NCBI GenBank assembly: GCA_944383905.1
Contig: CALWRI010000003.1
Location: 1-48,844 of the forward strand
Direction: 5' to 3'
DNA from: an uncultured Christensenellaceae bacterium
GTDB lineage: Bacteria > Bacillota > Clostridia > Christensenellales > UBA3700
Length of the DNA stretch: 48,844 bases
In this document: in pieces, positions 15,655 through 24,845 of the stretch
How the letters are laid out: each line of letters begins with the position of its first letter
Position numbering within the stretch: position 1 is the stretch's first letter
The notes under the pieces: generated by a model
Databases searched by the model: none
The model's input: only the letters and a program-made list of their open reading frames with translations
What the model was told of the DNA's origin: nothing
Made by a program: the position numbers and the translations under genes

Positions 15655-18600
15655 ATGAATCTCAAAAAGATAGAATTTTTCGGTTTCAAATCTTTTGCGG
15701 ACAAGCTGGGCGCGGAATTCGACGACGGCGTTACCGCCATTGTCGGACCAAACGGTTGCGGCAAGAGCAACGTGGTCGACGCGATCAGGTGGGTTTTGGG
15801 CGAGCAGGCGCCCAAGGCTTTGCGCGCGAGCAAGATGACCGATATTATTTTCGGCGGTACCGAAAAGAGAAAGTCGCTGTCCTATTGCGAAGTTTCGCTT
15901 TATATGGACAATTCCAACAACATTTTTCCGAAAAGCCCGTTTGAAGAGGTGATCATTTCGCGCAAACTGTACAGGAGCGGGCAGAGCGAATATCTGCTCA
16001 ACCGCGAGACGGTCAGGCTTGCCGACATTCTCGATCTGATAAGGGATACGGGTCTCGGAAAGGACGGTTACAGCATTGTCGGACAGGGCAAAATCGACGA
16101 GATCATGAACACGAAGCCCGAAAACAGGCGCAGTATTTTCGAGGACGCGGCGGGCATACTTACATACAAAAAGCGCAAGCAGGAGACGGAGAACAAACTT
16201 GCTCGCGCAAACGACAATATCGAAAAACTCAAGCTCATCATGGACGGATACGAGCGCCAGCTCGGCCCGCTCGAAAAGCAGAGCAACGACGCCAAGAAAT
16301 ATCTTGCGCTGCGCGACCGTCTGAGGGAGCTCGAAGTCAGCGATTATCTTTACCGCGTCGACAATTCGGAGAGTCAGAAGCGCAAGATACGGGACAAGAT
16401 AGAAGCGTTCGAAATTCAGATAAAAAACCGCAACGACGACGTGAGCAAGGCGGACGAAGAATACACCGACGCGATGGTCAGGATAGGCTTGATTGACCAG
16501 CAGATAGCCAGGCTGCACGACGAGCAGACGAGACTTGCCGTCGCCGCGGAGAGTATGCGCGGCAAGGGCAACACGTTGAGCGAGAGGATAAACAACCTTA
16601 TCGACGTGCGCAAACAGACGGAGCAGAGACGCACGGAGCTGGAAAAACAGCTCGAAGACAAGACGGCGGAGCTTGCCGACTACGTCAACCATCTCGGTAT
16701 GTTCAACGAGGAAAAAGAAGAACTCGAGAGGGAGGTCGCCGCTACCGACAAGAAATATCTGACTCTTACCGACGAGATAGTCGGCAGAGAACGCGACATA
16801 GAAAACACAAACCGCGCCCTTCTCGAAGCGATGGAAAGCATTGCGGAGATAAAGGCGGACAAAGGCAAGTTGAGCGCGGAGAGAGAGTCCGCTCTGCAAC
16901 GCATAGGAGAGCTCAACGACGAGTGCGCGGCGCTCAAACTGATGATCGAGCGCGAAGAAGAGAACAAGCGCAAGCTCGAAGAAAGCGTCGCAAAACTCGA
17001 GAGACAGAAGAACAAGCTCGCAAAGAACAAAAACGACGTTGCGGCGGAAGTGAGCGATCTGCGCGCGAGGATCGACGACAAGAGGCTCGAGATCGAAGAG
17101 CTCGCGGGAGACATCAGGGCTCTCGATACGAAATACAGGATATTGTCCAACAACGATACGAAGATAGCTTCGAGAATGCTGCTCAAGGCGATCGAAGGCA
17201 ATCCGCAGTACGCCGGCAGGGTCGAGGGCATGGTGGCTTCTATGATAAAGGTGCCGAGAGAGTACGAGATCGCTATAGATCTCGCGCTGGGCGCCGCTTC
17301 GCAGAACGTCGTCGTCCGCGACGAAGAAGACGCGAAAGTTCTCATTAATCTGCTCAAAGCGCGCGACATAGGCAGGGTCACGTTCCTGCCGATGACGAGC
17401 TACCGCGGCAAGGGGCTGGAGACTTATCAGAAAGCGATATTACACGAAAGAGGCTGCATAGGAGTAGCCAACGAACTCATCTCGTACGCTCCGAAATACG
17501 AAAGCGTCATGCTCGGGCTTTTGGGCAAGACGGTCATTTTCGACAATATGGACAATGCCGTGGCGGCTGCGAGACGCAACGGTTACAGCGTCAAGATAGT
17601 TACTCTCGACGGAGAGGTGCTCAACACGAGCGGTTCCATTTCGGGCGGCGCGAACAAGCGCACGAGCCTTCTCACGCAGGAGCGCGAGATCAAGAATACC
17701 GAAGAAGAGATAAAGGTCAAGAACAAAGAATATTCGCAACTTCAGAAAGACGTGCTCGAGGACAGGGAGTATCTTGCGGAGTTGCAGGCGCAGCTCGAGG
17801 AATACGAAGAAGAGGTCAAGAATGCGGAAGTCGCTTACGCGACGGAATTCGAAAGACTCGACCGCGTCGCGAACAAGATCGAGACCGCGCTCGGAGATCT
17901 CGACAACAAGTCGAAAATGCTCGAGATACTCAACGGCAAACTCGAATTCATAGAGTCAAATCTTCTCAACATAGACAAGAGCGTGACCGACATTTCGGGC
18001 ACCAAGGGCAACCGCTACGAGGCGGACAGGACGAAGGCGGAATTCGAGGAGAAGAAACGCCTGCGCGATAAATATTCCAAAGATCTTTCGGATATGCGCG
18101 TGCGCCTTGCGGAGGTCACTTCGGGCATCGTCAAGGTCAACGAAAACATCACCCGCGTCAAGCACGAATGCGAGGAGATCACGGAGGAGATAAACGACTG
18201 CAAGGTCAGGATAAAGGAGCTCAATCAGCGCATAGGATTTGCGGAGAGCAACCGTGCGGACGCCGTGGTCAGCGAGGAGGACAAGAAAAAGTACGAAGAA
18301 GCGACTGCGAAGATTGATGAGTTCAACAAGCTCAAGGTGACGCTCAACGAGCGTATAACCTATCTCAACGAGCTCAAGGACGCGCTTTCCAAAGAGATAA
18401 TGTCTTTGACCGAATCCAAGGTCAGGCAGGACGCCGCGCTCGAAAAGATAGACGATATGATGGTCTCTGCGAGAAACCATATCGAGGAAGAATACGGTCT
18501 CGCGGACGAGGAGATGAACCGTTACAGGCTGGAGGATTTCGATCCGGCGGTCTCCGCGGGAGAGATAACGAAACTAAAAAGAGAAAAGACTTCTCTCGGC

Positions 18601-19230
18601 GCGGTCAACCTCGACGCGATCGAAATGTTCAAGCAGATAGGAGAGGAGTATTCCGTCAAAAAGGTGGAGTACGACGATCTCGTCAAGGCGAAAGAGGACT
18701 TTGAAAAGATAATCGCCGACCTCGCGAAGCAGATGGAAGAACAGTTCAATACCGAATTTGCGAAGATAAACGAAAACTTCCAGAAGATATTCGTGGAGCT
18801 GTTCGGCGGCGGCAGCGGCAAGCTGGTCATCGAGGAGCCGCCCGAAGGCGTTGACAAGCTGGAAGCGGGCATAGAGATATACGTTCAGCCTCCCGGCAAG
18901 AAGCTCACAAGCATGACGCTTATGAGCGGCGGAGAAAAAGCTCTGACCGCGATCGCCATACTGTTCTCGATCCTGCGTCTGCGTCCGATGCCTTTCGTCG
19001 TGCTCGACGAGATCGAGGCGGCGCTCGACGAGTCCAACGTCGAGATTTTTGCGAAATATCTCAAGAGATTTTCGGGCAATACGCAGTTTATCGTCGTCAC
19101 GCACCGCAAACCGACGATGGAGCTTGCGGACAGACTGTACGGCGTAACGATGCAGGAGAAAGGCGTCTCCACGATCGTCACCGTCTCGCTTGCGGAAGCG
19201 ATAAAGCACAGCAGCAAGGACAACGCATAA
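15655..19230 (+). CDS. smc: Chromosome segregation protein SMC
   Basis: 1191 aa, normal for bacterial SMC. The N-terminal ATPase half has Walker A GPNGCGKSN (residues 31-39) and the Q-loop region; two long coiled coils flank a hinge at about residues 515-660, with a Gly-rich SGSISGGANKRTS. The C-terminal half has the ABC signature LMSGGEKALTAIAIL (S1091 onward) and Walker B VVLDEIEAALDESNV (D1118, E1119). The protein forms the condensin core with ScpAB and organises newly replicated chromosomes. The start at 15655 follows GGGAAGG. ftsY follows after 13 bases, as in many Bacillota. Confidence 0.98.
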   Translation: MNLKKIEFFGFKSFADKLGAEFDDGVTAIVGPNGCGKSNVVDAIRWVLGEQAPKALRASKMTDIIFGGTEKRKSLSYCEVSLYMDNSNNIFPKSPFEEVIISRKLYRSGQSEYLLNRETVRLADILDLIRDTGLGKDGYSIVGQGKIDEIMNTKPENRRSIFEDAAGILTYKKRKQETENKLARANDNIEKLKLIMDGYERQLGPLEKQSNDAKKYLALRDRLRELEVSDYLYRVDNSESQKRKIRDKIEAFEIQIKNRNDDVSKADEEYTDAMVRIGLIDQQIARLHDEQTRLAVAAESMRGKGNTLSERINNLIDVRKQTEQRRTELEKQLEDKTAELADYVNHLGMFNEEKEELEREVAATDKKYLTLTDEIVGRERDIENTNRALLEAMESIAEIKADKGKLSAERESALQRIGELNDECAALKLMIEREEENKRKLEESVAKLERQKNKLAKNKNDVAAEVSDLRARIDDKRLEIEELAGDIRALDTKYRILSNNDTKIASRMLLKAIEGNPQYAGRVEGMVASMIKVPREYEIAIDLALGAASQNVVVRDEEDAKVLINLLKARDIGRVTFLPMTSYRGKGLETYQKAILHERGCIGVANELISYAPKYESVMLGLLGKTVIFDNMDNAVAAARRNGYSVKIVTLDGEVLNTSGSISGGANKRTSLLTQEREIKNTEEEIKVKNKEYSQLQKDVLEDREYLAELQAQLEEYEEEVKNAEVAYATEFERLDRVANKIETALGDLDNKSKMLEILNGKLEFIESNLLNIDKSVTDISGTKGNRYEADRTKAEFEEKKRLRDKYSKDLSDMRVRLAEVTSGIVKVNENITRVKHECEEITEEINDCKVRIKELNQRIGFAESNRADAVVSEEDKKKYEEATAKIDEFNKLKVTLNERITYLNELKDALSKEIMSLTESKVRQDAALEKIDDMMVSARNHIEEEYGLADEEMNRYRLEDFDPAVSAGEITKLKREKTSLGAVNLDAIEMFKQIGEEYSVKKVEYDDLVKAKEDFEKIIADLAKQMEEQFNTEFAKINENFQKIFVELFGGGSGKLVIEEPPEGVDKLEAGIEIYVQPPGKKLTSMTLMSGGEKALTAIAILFSILRLRPMPFVVLDEIEAALDESNVEIFAKYLKRFSGNTQFIVVTHRKPTMELADRLYGVTMQEKGVSTIVTVSLAEAIKHSSKDNA

Positions 19231-19243
19231 TATCGGAGGAAAC

Positions 19244-20137
19244 ATGGGATTTTTTGAAAAACTCAAGGCGGCGCTCAAACGCACGAAAGAGGCGTTTGCC
19301 AAAAAGATGTACGAGCTTTTCTCGGGCAGAGAGCTCAACGACGAGTTTTACGAAGAATTGGAAGACGCGTTGATCAGCGCGGACGTCGGCTTTACGGCGA
19401 CGGAACAGATCATCGACGAATTCAGGGACGAGTGCTTCAAGCGCAAGATCAAGACCCCTGCCGAAGGCAAGGAACTTCTCAAACGCATAATGACCGAAGC
19501 TATCGATTATGAGATAGAGCCTTATTCTTATCCTCTCGTCATACTCGTTGCGGGCGTAAACGGCGTGGGCAAGACCACGGCGATAGGAAAGCTGGCAAAA
19601 TACTTCAAAAACAAGAAAAAATCGGTTGTTCTCGCGGCGGCGGATACATTCAGAGCCGCGGCGGCGGAACAGCTCGAAGTATGGGCAGACAGAGCGGGAG
19701 TCAGGATAATCCGTCACGAGGAAGGCAGCGATCCCGCTGCGGTCGTCTACGACGCGCTCGCTTCGGCAAAGGCGAAGAATACCGACGTCGTTCTGATTGA
19801 TACGGCGGGCAGGCTTCAGAACAAAAAGAACCTGATGAACGAACTTGCCAAGATCAACAAGGTCGTCGGCAGAGAATACCCCGACTGCGACTACCGCACC
19901 TATATCGTCATAGACGCGACGACGGGGCAGAACGCGCTGCAACAGGTCGAAGCGTTTGACGAGATAATCGATATGGACGGCATAATCCTCAACAAACTCG
20001 ACGGCACGGCGAAAGGCGGGGTCGTTTTCGCGATCTCCGCGGAAAGAGAACTGCCCGTCGTATACGTCGGCGTGGGAGAGGGCATTGACGACATAGAGGA
20101 ATTCGACGCAAAGGCGTTTATCGACGCGCTTTTCTGA
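19244..20137 (+). CDS. ftsY: Signal recognition particle receptor FtsY
   Basis: 297 aa; it lacks the long acidic A domain of E. coli FtsY, as is common in Gram-positives. The N domain is helical, then the G domain shows G1 GVNGVGKTT (104-112), DTFRAAAAEQL, G3 DTAGRLQNKKNLM and G4 NKLDGTAKGG. It docks SRP-ribosome complexes at the membrane through a GTPase heterodimer with Ffh, encoded about 0.4 kb downstream. The start follows TCGGAGGA. Confidence 0.97.
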   Translation: MGFFEKLKAALKRTKEAFAKKMYELFSGRELNDEFYEELEDALISADVGFTATEQIIDEFRDECFKRKIKTPAEGKELLKRIMTEAIDYEIEPYSYPLVILVAGVNGVGKTTAIGKLAKYFKNKKKSVVLAAADTFRAAAAEQLEVWADRAGVRIIRHEEGSDPAAVVYDALASAKAKNTDVVLIDTAGRLQNKKNLMNELAKINKVVGREYPDCDYRTYIVIDATTGQNALQQVEAFDEIIDMDGIILNKLDGTAKGGVVFAISAERELPVVYVGVGEGIDDIEEFDAKAFIDALF

Positions 20138-20163
20138 TAAACGGATTTTTTTGCGTTTTTCCG

Positions 20164-20192
20164 TTGACAAAGCGTTTTTTGAATGATAATAT
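20164..20192 (+). promoter_or_regulatory. Promoter of ylxM-ffh-rpsP series
   Basis: Consensus TTGACA (20164-20169), 17 bases, TAATAT (20187-20192). An alternative -10 GATAAT at 20185 has a 15-base spacer. The stretch TTGACAAAGCGTTTTTTG with following AATGATAA is nearly repeated at the rplS promoter. Confidence 0.65.
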
Positions 20193-20200
20193 GTAAAGGC

Positions 20201-20229
20201 AAAATACTTTAACAAGTAAAAATACTTTA
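20201..20229 (+). repeat. Tandem 11-base repeats in the ylxM leader
   Basis: AAAATACTTTA occurs at 20201-20211 and again at 20219-20229, 18 bases apart start to start. The second copy also forms an AAGTA/TACTT hairpin with the sequence before it. They lie between the promoter and a start codon that lacks a Shine-Dalgarno sequence. Chance in an AT-rich leader cannot be excluded. Confidence 0.45.
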
Positions 20230-20237
20230 CAGCTAAA

Positions 20238-20564
20238 ATGGACAAGAAAGACAAACTGTACGTCGCTCTGTACAACGATTATTACGGCGCTTTGCTCACG
20301 GAGTATCAGAGCGAACTTATATCCCGTTATTACGACATGGATATGTCGCTTGCGGAAATTGCTCAGGACCTCGGCGTTTCGCCGCAGGCAGTCAGAGACG
20401 CTCTCGTCAGGGCACAGAAGACGCTTGAGGAATACGAAAGCAAGCTCGGGATAGCCCGCAAGACCGCGCAGATAGCGGCGATCCTCGGAGAGGCGAAAGA
20501 GTGTGCTTCGAAAGAGGAGAGCGACGAAAGGATAGACGCGGCTTTGGATATTTTGAGAAAATAG
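20238..20564 (+). CDS. ylxM: YlxM/UPF0122 helix-turn-helix protein
   Basis: 108 aa. The sigma-70 region-4-like helix-turn-helix is clear: YDMDMSLAEIAQDLGVSPQAVRDALVRAQKTLEEYE. YlxM proteins lie next to ffh in Bacillota and are proposed to act with the SRP. The ATG at 20238 has no recognisable ribosome binding site (AGCTAAAA precedes it), unlike nearly all genes here. ffh follows after 8 bases. Confidence 0.92.
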   Translation: MDKKDKLYVALYNDYYGALLTEYQSELISRYYDMDMSLAEIAQDLGVSPQAVRDALVRAQKTLEEYESKLGIARKTAQIAAILGEAKECASKEESDERIDAALDILRK

Positions 20565-20572
20565 GAGAAATT

Positions 20573-21901
20573 ATGGGAGCATTCAGCGGACTCAGCGAAC
20601 GACTTTCGCACATTTTCAGCAAGTTGAAGGACAAGGGAAGGCTTACCGAGCTTGAGGTCAAGCAGGCAATGAGGGAGATCCGCATTGCGCTTCTCGAAGC
20701 GGACGTAAATTACGTCGTGGTAAAGAATTTTATTTCGAGAGTGTCCGAAAAGGCGGTCGGAGAAGGCATACTCAAAGGTCTCAATCCGACCCAGCAGGTA
20801 ATAAAAATAGTCAACGACGAACTCGTCGCCACGATGGGCGGCACGTTCAGCAAGATAGAAATATCCCCCAAACCGCCCACGATAATACTAATGTGCGGCT
20901 TGCAGGGAAGCGGCAAGACGACGATGTGCGGCAAGCTCGCCGTAATGTTGAGAAAACAGGGCAAGAACCCTCTTCTCGTAGCGTGCGACATATACCGTCC
21001 CGCGGCTATAAAACAGCTTCAGGTCGTCGGTAAAAACGCCAACGTGCCCGTCTTCGAAATGGGGCAGGTCGACGTCAGAAAAATCGCAAAAGAGGCGCTC
21101 AAACAGGCGGCGGCAAACAACAACGACGTCGTCATCGTGGATACCGCTGGCAGACTGCATATCGACGAGCAACTGATGGACGAGATAAAGGGGCTCAAAG
21201 AGCTTCTCAATCCGACGGAGATACTTCTCGTCGTCGACGCGATGACCGGTCAGGACGCCGTCAACGTCGCGCAGAAATTCAACGAGGTGATGGATGTTAC
21301 CGGCGTCGTTCTGACAAAGCTGGACTGCGACACGAGAGGCGGCGCGGCGCTTTCGATAAGAGAGGTCACGGGCAAGCCGATCAAGTTGTGCGGTGTCGGC
21401 GAAAAGCTGTCGGACGTCGAGGTCTTCCACCCGGAGAGAATGGCGTCCCGCATACTCGGCATGGGAGACGTGCTCACGCTTATAGAAAAGGCGCAGAACG
21501 CGTATTCCGAAGAAGAGGCGAAAGAGATGCAGCGCAAGATGCGCGAGCGCTCGTTCACTCTCGAGGATTTCCTCGTGCAGTTTGAAAAGATGAAGGATAT
21601 GGGAGATCTCAAACAGATGGTCGCTATGATCCCCGGACTTGCGGGAAAGATCGGAGGCGACGTCGAGATCGACGAAGGAAGGATAGACAAGATGAAGGCG
21701 ATCATATATTCGATGACCCCTTCGGAAAGACAAAACCCCGACGGCATCAAATCCTCTCACAAAAAGCGCATAGCGGCAGGCAGCGGCACGACGATACAGG
21801 ACGTGAATTCGCTCCTCAAACAGTTCTATCAGACAAAGGAAATGATGGGACGCATGGCGAATATGGGCAAGCGCGGCTTTGGCGGCAGATTGCCTTTCTG
21901 A
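20573..21901 (+). CDS. ffh: Signal recognition particle protein Ffh (SRP54)
   Basis: 442 aa from the ATG at 20573 (AGGAG 5 bases upstream); a longer frame upstream overlaps ylxM and is not supported. The N domain begins [10 protein letters not shown], the G domain has GLQGSGKTT (109-117), [12 protein letters not shown] and [13 protein letters not shown], and the Met-rich M domain has the SRP RNA-binding SGTTIQDVN and a C-terminal [12 protein letters not shown]. It recognises signal peptides on ribosomes with 4.5S/6S RNA and hands them to FtsY. Confidence 0.98.
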   Translation: MGAFSGLSERLSHIFSKLKDKGRLTELEVKQAMREIRIALLEADVNYVVVKNFISRVSEKAVGEGILKGLNPTQQVIKIVNDELVATMGGTFSKIEISPKPPTIILMCGLQGSGKTTMCGKLAVMLRKQGKNPLLVACDIYRPAAIKQLQVVGKNANVPVFEMGQVDVRKIAKEALKQAAANNNDVVIVDTAGRLHIDEQLMDEIKGLKELLNPTEILLVVDAMTGQDAVNVAQKFNEVMDVTGVVLTKLDCDTRGGAALSIREVTGKPIKLCGVGEKLSDVEVFHPERMASRILGMGDVLTLIEKAQNAYSEEEAKEMQRKMRERSFTLEDFLVQFEKMKDMGDLKQMVAMIPGLAGKIGGDVEIDEGRIDKMKAIIYSMTPSERQNPDGIKSSHKKRIAAGSGTTIQDVNSLLKQFYQTKEMMGRMANMGKRGFGGRLPF

Positions 21902-21959
21902 CAGACAAAAAAATAAAAAATCATATACAAAAAGCCGAAAGGCAAAAGGAGAAATAACT

Positions 21960-22199
21960 ATGGCAGTTAAATTGAGACTCACCAGAATGGGCGCGAAGAA
22001 GGCGCCGTTCTACCGCATCGTGGCTATCGACGAAAGAAAGGCGAGAGACGGACAGTACCTCGAAAACATCGGCACATACGATCCTTCCACCTCGCAGGTC
22101 AACATCAAGAGCGACCGCGCTCTGTATTGGCTCGGCGTAGGCGCACAGCCCACCGAAACGGTAAGATCTTTGCTCAAGAAACAGGAAATCATTAAGTAA
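21960..22199 (+). CDS. rpsP: 30S ribosomal protein S16
   Basis: 79 aa from the ATG at 21960, which follows AAGGAG; the frame open upstream is not used. [20 protein letters not shown] and the YDPSTSQV block are diagnostic. It stabilises the 5' domain of 16S rRNA during 30S assembly. The position between ffh and khpA is the usual one for Bacillota. Confidence 0.98.
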   Translation: MAVKLRLTRMGAKKAPFYRIVAIDERKARDGQYLENIGTYDPSTSQVNIKSDRALYWLGVGAQPTETVRSLLKKQEIIK

Positions 22200-22207
22200 G
22201 GCGACGT

Positions 22208-22441
22208 ATGGAAGAATTGGTCAGATATATCGTCGGCGAGCTTGTCGATAACAAAGACGCCTACACCGTCGAAAGCACGGAGCAGGACGGCATCACCGTT
22301 ATCAACATCATTGCGGACAAGGACGAGATCGGCAAGATCATCGGCAAACAGGGACGCATCGCAAAGTCCATCCGCACGCTTGTGAAAGCAGCGGCGGGCA
22401 GCAACGCGAAGAAGATCTCCGTTGAGATCATCGAGAGATAA
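22208..22441 (+). CDS. khpA: KH-domain RNA-binding protein KhpA (YlqC)
   Basis: 77 aa, a single KH domain with the GxxG loop in IGKIIGKQGRIAKSIRTL. In Bacillota KhpA pairs with KhpB (Jag) and affects cell elongation through RNA binding. The final base of its stop codon is the first base of the rimM ATG (TAATG). Confidence 0.95.
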   Translation: MEELVRYIVGELVDNKDAYTVESTEQDGITVINIIADKDEIGKIIGKQGRIAKSIRTLVKAAAGSNAKKISVEIIER

Positions 22442-22950
22442 TGATTCAAAGCAAGATCACCGTCGGGGAGGTCGCGAGACCTCACGGGGTCGGAGGAACG
22501 CTCAAAATCAATCCTCTGACCGACGACGTCCGTCGTTTTGAAAAACTGAAAAGCGTATTCGTGGACGGCAAGGAATATGCCGTCTCGCGCGTTTCGGTTT
22601 CGCAAAACGGCGTTTTTTTAACTCTCGAAGGCGTAAACGACAGAAACGCCGCGGAGAGTTTCAGGGGTAAAGACGTACAGGTCAGCCGCGAAAACGCAGA
22701 CGTCGGCAAAGGGCGCGTACTTATCGTGGACGTGCTGGGCTGCGAGGTGTTCTTCGAGGACGGCGAAAAGGTCGGAGAAGTCACCGATATTCTCCAACAC
22801 GGCGCGGCGGACGTCTATGTGCTCGAAAAAGGCAAAAAACAGATACTTTTTCCCGCTCTCAAACGCGTGTTCGTGAGCGAGGATTACGAAAACAAAAAGA
22901 TCGTCGTGGCGCGCGGCGCGTTCGACGAAGTGGCGGTATATGAAGATTAA
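22441..22950 (+). CDS. rimM: Ribosome maturation factor RimM
   Basis: 169 aa. The N-terminal beta-barrel starts IQSKITVGEVARPHGVGGTLKI, whose HGVGG is the family signature. The C-terminal PRC-barrel includes LGCEVFFEDGEKVGEVTDIL and the LFPALKRVFV segment. RimM assists 30S head assembly near S19 and is partnered with S16, encoded two genes upstream. It overlaps trmD by 11 bases. Confidence 0.95.
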   Translation: MIQSKITVGEVARPHGVGGTLKINPLTDDVRRFEKLKSVFVDGKEYAVSRVSVSQNGVFLTLEGVNDRNAAESFRGKDVQVSRENADVGKGRVLIVDVLGCEVFFEDGEKVGEVTDILQHGAADVYVLEKGKKQILFPALKRVFVSEDYENKKIVVARGAFDEVAVYED

Positions 22951-23698
22951 AGTCGCGACTCTGTTCCCGGAGATGTTCGACTGTATGCACGTCGGCATCA
23001 TAGGCAAGGCGATAGAAAAAGGGCTTCTGGAGCTCGAATGCGTCAATATCAGGGACTACTCCAAGGACAGACATTCCAAGACGGACGACTATCCGTTCGG
23101 AGGAGGGGCGGGCATGGTTATGACCGTCCAGCCCTTGCACGACTGCGTGAACGCCATGGATCCCTCAAGAGAGTACAAACGGATATATATGTCTCCCCGA
23201 GGCGCGACGCTGTCGCAAAGCAAGGTCGTCGAGTTGAGCAAATGCGACAAACTGCTTTTTATATGCGGCAGTTACGAGGGCGTCGACGAGCGCTTCATAA
23301 CCCTCGACGTGGACGAAGAACTTTCGATCGGGGATTACGTCCTTACGGGCGGCGAGTTGCCGTGCATGGTCACGGTCAACGCGCTTGCGAGGTACGTCGA
23401 CGGTGTGCTGGGAAGCGAACAGTCGGTGGAGGAGGAGAGCTTTTCAAACGGGCTTCTCGAATATCCGCAGTACACGCGCCCCGCGGTTTTTGAAGGACTT
23501 TGCGTGCCCGACGTACTCTTGTCGGGTAATCACCAAAAAGTCGACGAATGGAGAAAACAACGTCAGATCGAGATCACCAGACAACGCAGACCCGATCTGT
23601 ACGAGCTCGTCAGACCGCAGATAGAAGCGGAGGAACAGCGCAAAATACGCAAAAAAACGAGAAAGAGAGGAAAGACAGATGAGCAAACCGTTGATTGA
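22940..23698 (+). CDS. trmD: tRNA (guanine-37-N1)-methyltransferase
   Basis: 252 aa. The SPOUT trefoil-knot features are visible: YPFGGGAGMVM, MSPRGATLSQSKV, ICGSYEGVDER and the knot turn IGDYVLTGGELP. It adds m1G37 to tRNAs reading CNN codons and prevents +1 frameshifting. The start lies inside rimM (11-base overlap) and the Lys/Arg-rich C-terminus overlaps the DUF1292 gene by 20 bases. Confidence 0.97.
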   Translation: MKIKVATLFPEMFDCMHVGIIGKAIEKGLLELECVNIRDYSKDRHSKTDDYPFGGGAGMVMTVQPLHDCVNAMDPSREYKRIYMSPRGATLSQSKVVELSKCDKLLFICGSYEGVDERFITLDVDEELSIGDYVLTGGELPCMVTVNALARYVDGVLGSEQSVEEESFSNGLLEYPQYTRPAVFEGLCVPDVLLSGNHQKVDEWRKQRQIEITRQRRPDLYELVRPQIEAEEQRKIRKKTRKRGKTDEQTVD

Positions 23699-23975
23699 CA
23701 TATTGCTTGATCCGGACAATGCCGGAGACATCACCTTCTTCGACAAAGAGGGCAAAGCGGTTGAAATGGCGCAGATAGCGGTCATTCCGTACAACGGCGA
23801 CATATACGCGATACTCGCGCCCAAGGAGCTTCTCGCGGACGACGATCCCAACGTGGCGATGGTCTACAAGGTGGTCGGCGACGACATCGAGCTCGTTGAG
23901 GACGACGAGACGGTCGACGTCGTATTCGATCTTTACGACGCGCTTTACGACGAACAGACGGGATCGGGACGCTGA
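23679..23975 (+). CDS. DUF1292 family small acidic protein
   Basis: 98 aa, very acidic, especially in the last 35 residues. The DUF1292 pattern is clear: DPDNAGDITFFDKEGKAVEM, then IAVIPYNGDIYAILAP and VYKVVGDDIELVEDDETVD. Function is unknown. In many Bacillota the DUF1292 gene sits with ruvX (yrrK); here it is inserted between trmD and rbgA and overlaps trmD by 20 bases. A GAAAGAGAGGAAAG stretch inside trmD serves as ribosome binding site. Confidence 0.85.
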   Translation: MSKPLIDILLDPDNAGDITFFDKEGKAVEMAQIAVIPYNGDIYAILAPKELLADDDPNVAMVYKVVGDDIELVEDDETVDVVFDLYDALYDEQTGSGR

Positions 23976-23996
23976 CGGAAAAGGCGGAGAGGACGG

Positions 23997-24845
23997 ATGA
24001 GGATACAGTGGTTTCCCGGTCACATGACCAAGGCGTTCAGAATGATGCAGGAACAGCTTGCGCAGGTGGATTGTATAATCTATGTGCTGGACAGCCGCGC
24101 GGTTTTTTCCTGTCTCAATCCGAAATTCGACGCGCTTACGGGCAAGAAACCCGTGCTTTACGTCCTCAACAAGTGCGATCTCGTCGAGCGCGAGGATATT
24201 GAAAAGTGGCTCGCGTACTTTGCAAGCCGCGGAGAAAAATGCGTGGCAGCGGACAGCCTCAACGGCAGACAACGCGAAAACATAGTCGGCATTCTGAGAC
24301 AGCTTAACGCTGCGGTAATAGAAAAATACCGTCTTAAAGGCGCGAAAAAGAGCGTCAGGGCAATGGTCGTCGGAGTGCCGAATACGGGCAAATCCACGTT
24401 TATCAACAACCTTTGCGGCAGCAGAAAGACGGTCACGGGAAACAGAGCCGGCGTGACGCGCGGAAAGCAGTGGGTCTCGCTTGCGGACGGCGTTGAGCTT
24501 CTCGATACTCCGGGGAGCCTGCCTCCCGCGTTCGAGGACGAAAAACGCGCGCTGCACCTCGCGTTTATCGGCAGCGTAAAGGACGACGTGCTCGACATAG
24601 AGGAGCTTGCCGCGGAGATGATAGCTTATTTTGCAAAAAACCATACGCAGGCGTTCCTCGACCGTTACGGGATAGAAGAGATCCCCAAGGACATAGAAGA
24701 AAGGTTTGAGGTCGTCGCGCGGTCGAGAGGGTTCGTGTTGTCGGGCGGCAGAATAGATTACGCACGCACGGCGCGCGCAGTGATAGACGATTTCCGCAGA
24801 CAGAAATTCGGCAGGATAATGCTCGATCTACCGGAGGAGATATGA
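23997..24845 (+). CDS. rbgA: Ribosome biogenesis GTPase RbgA (YlqF)
   Basis: 282 aa. The circularly permuted GTPase order is evident: WFPGHMTKAFRMM at the N-terminus, G4 LNKCDLVE (about residue 60), G1 VGVPNTGKSTFIN (about 125) and G3 DTPGSLPP (about 170). A C-terminal helical ANTAR-like domain follows. RbgA drives late 50S assembly. The start follows GGCGGAGAGGA, 21 bases after the DUF1292 gene. It overlaps rnhB by 4 bases. Confidence 0.96.
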   Translation: MRIQWFPGHMTKAFRMMQEQLAQVDCIIYVLDSRAVFSCLNPKFDALTGKKPVLYVLNKCDLVEREDIEKWLAYFASRGEKCVAADSLNGRQRENIVGILRQLNAAVIEKYRLKGAKKSVRAMVVGVPNTGKSTFINNLCGSRKTVTGNRAGVTRGKQWVSLADGVELLDTPGSLPPAFEDEKRALHLAFIGSVKDDVLDIEELAAEMIAYFAKNHTQAFLDRYGIEEIPKDIEERFEVVARSRGFVLSGGRIDYARTARAVIDDFRRQKFGRIMLDLPEEI

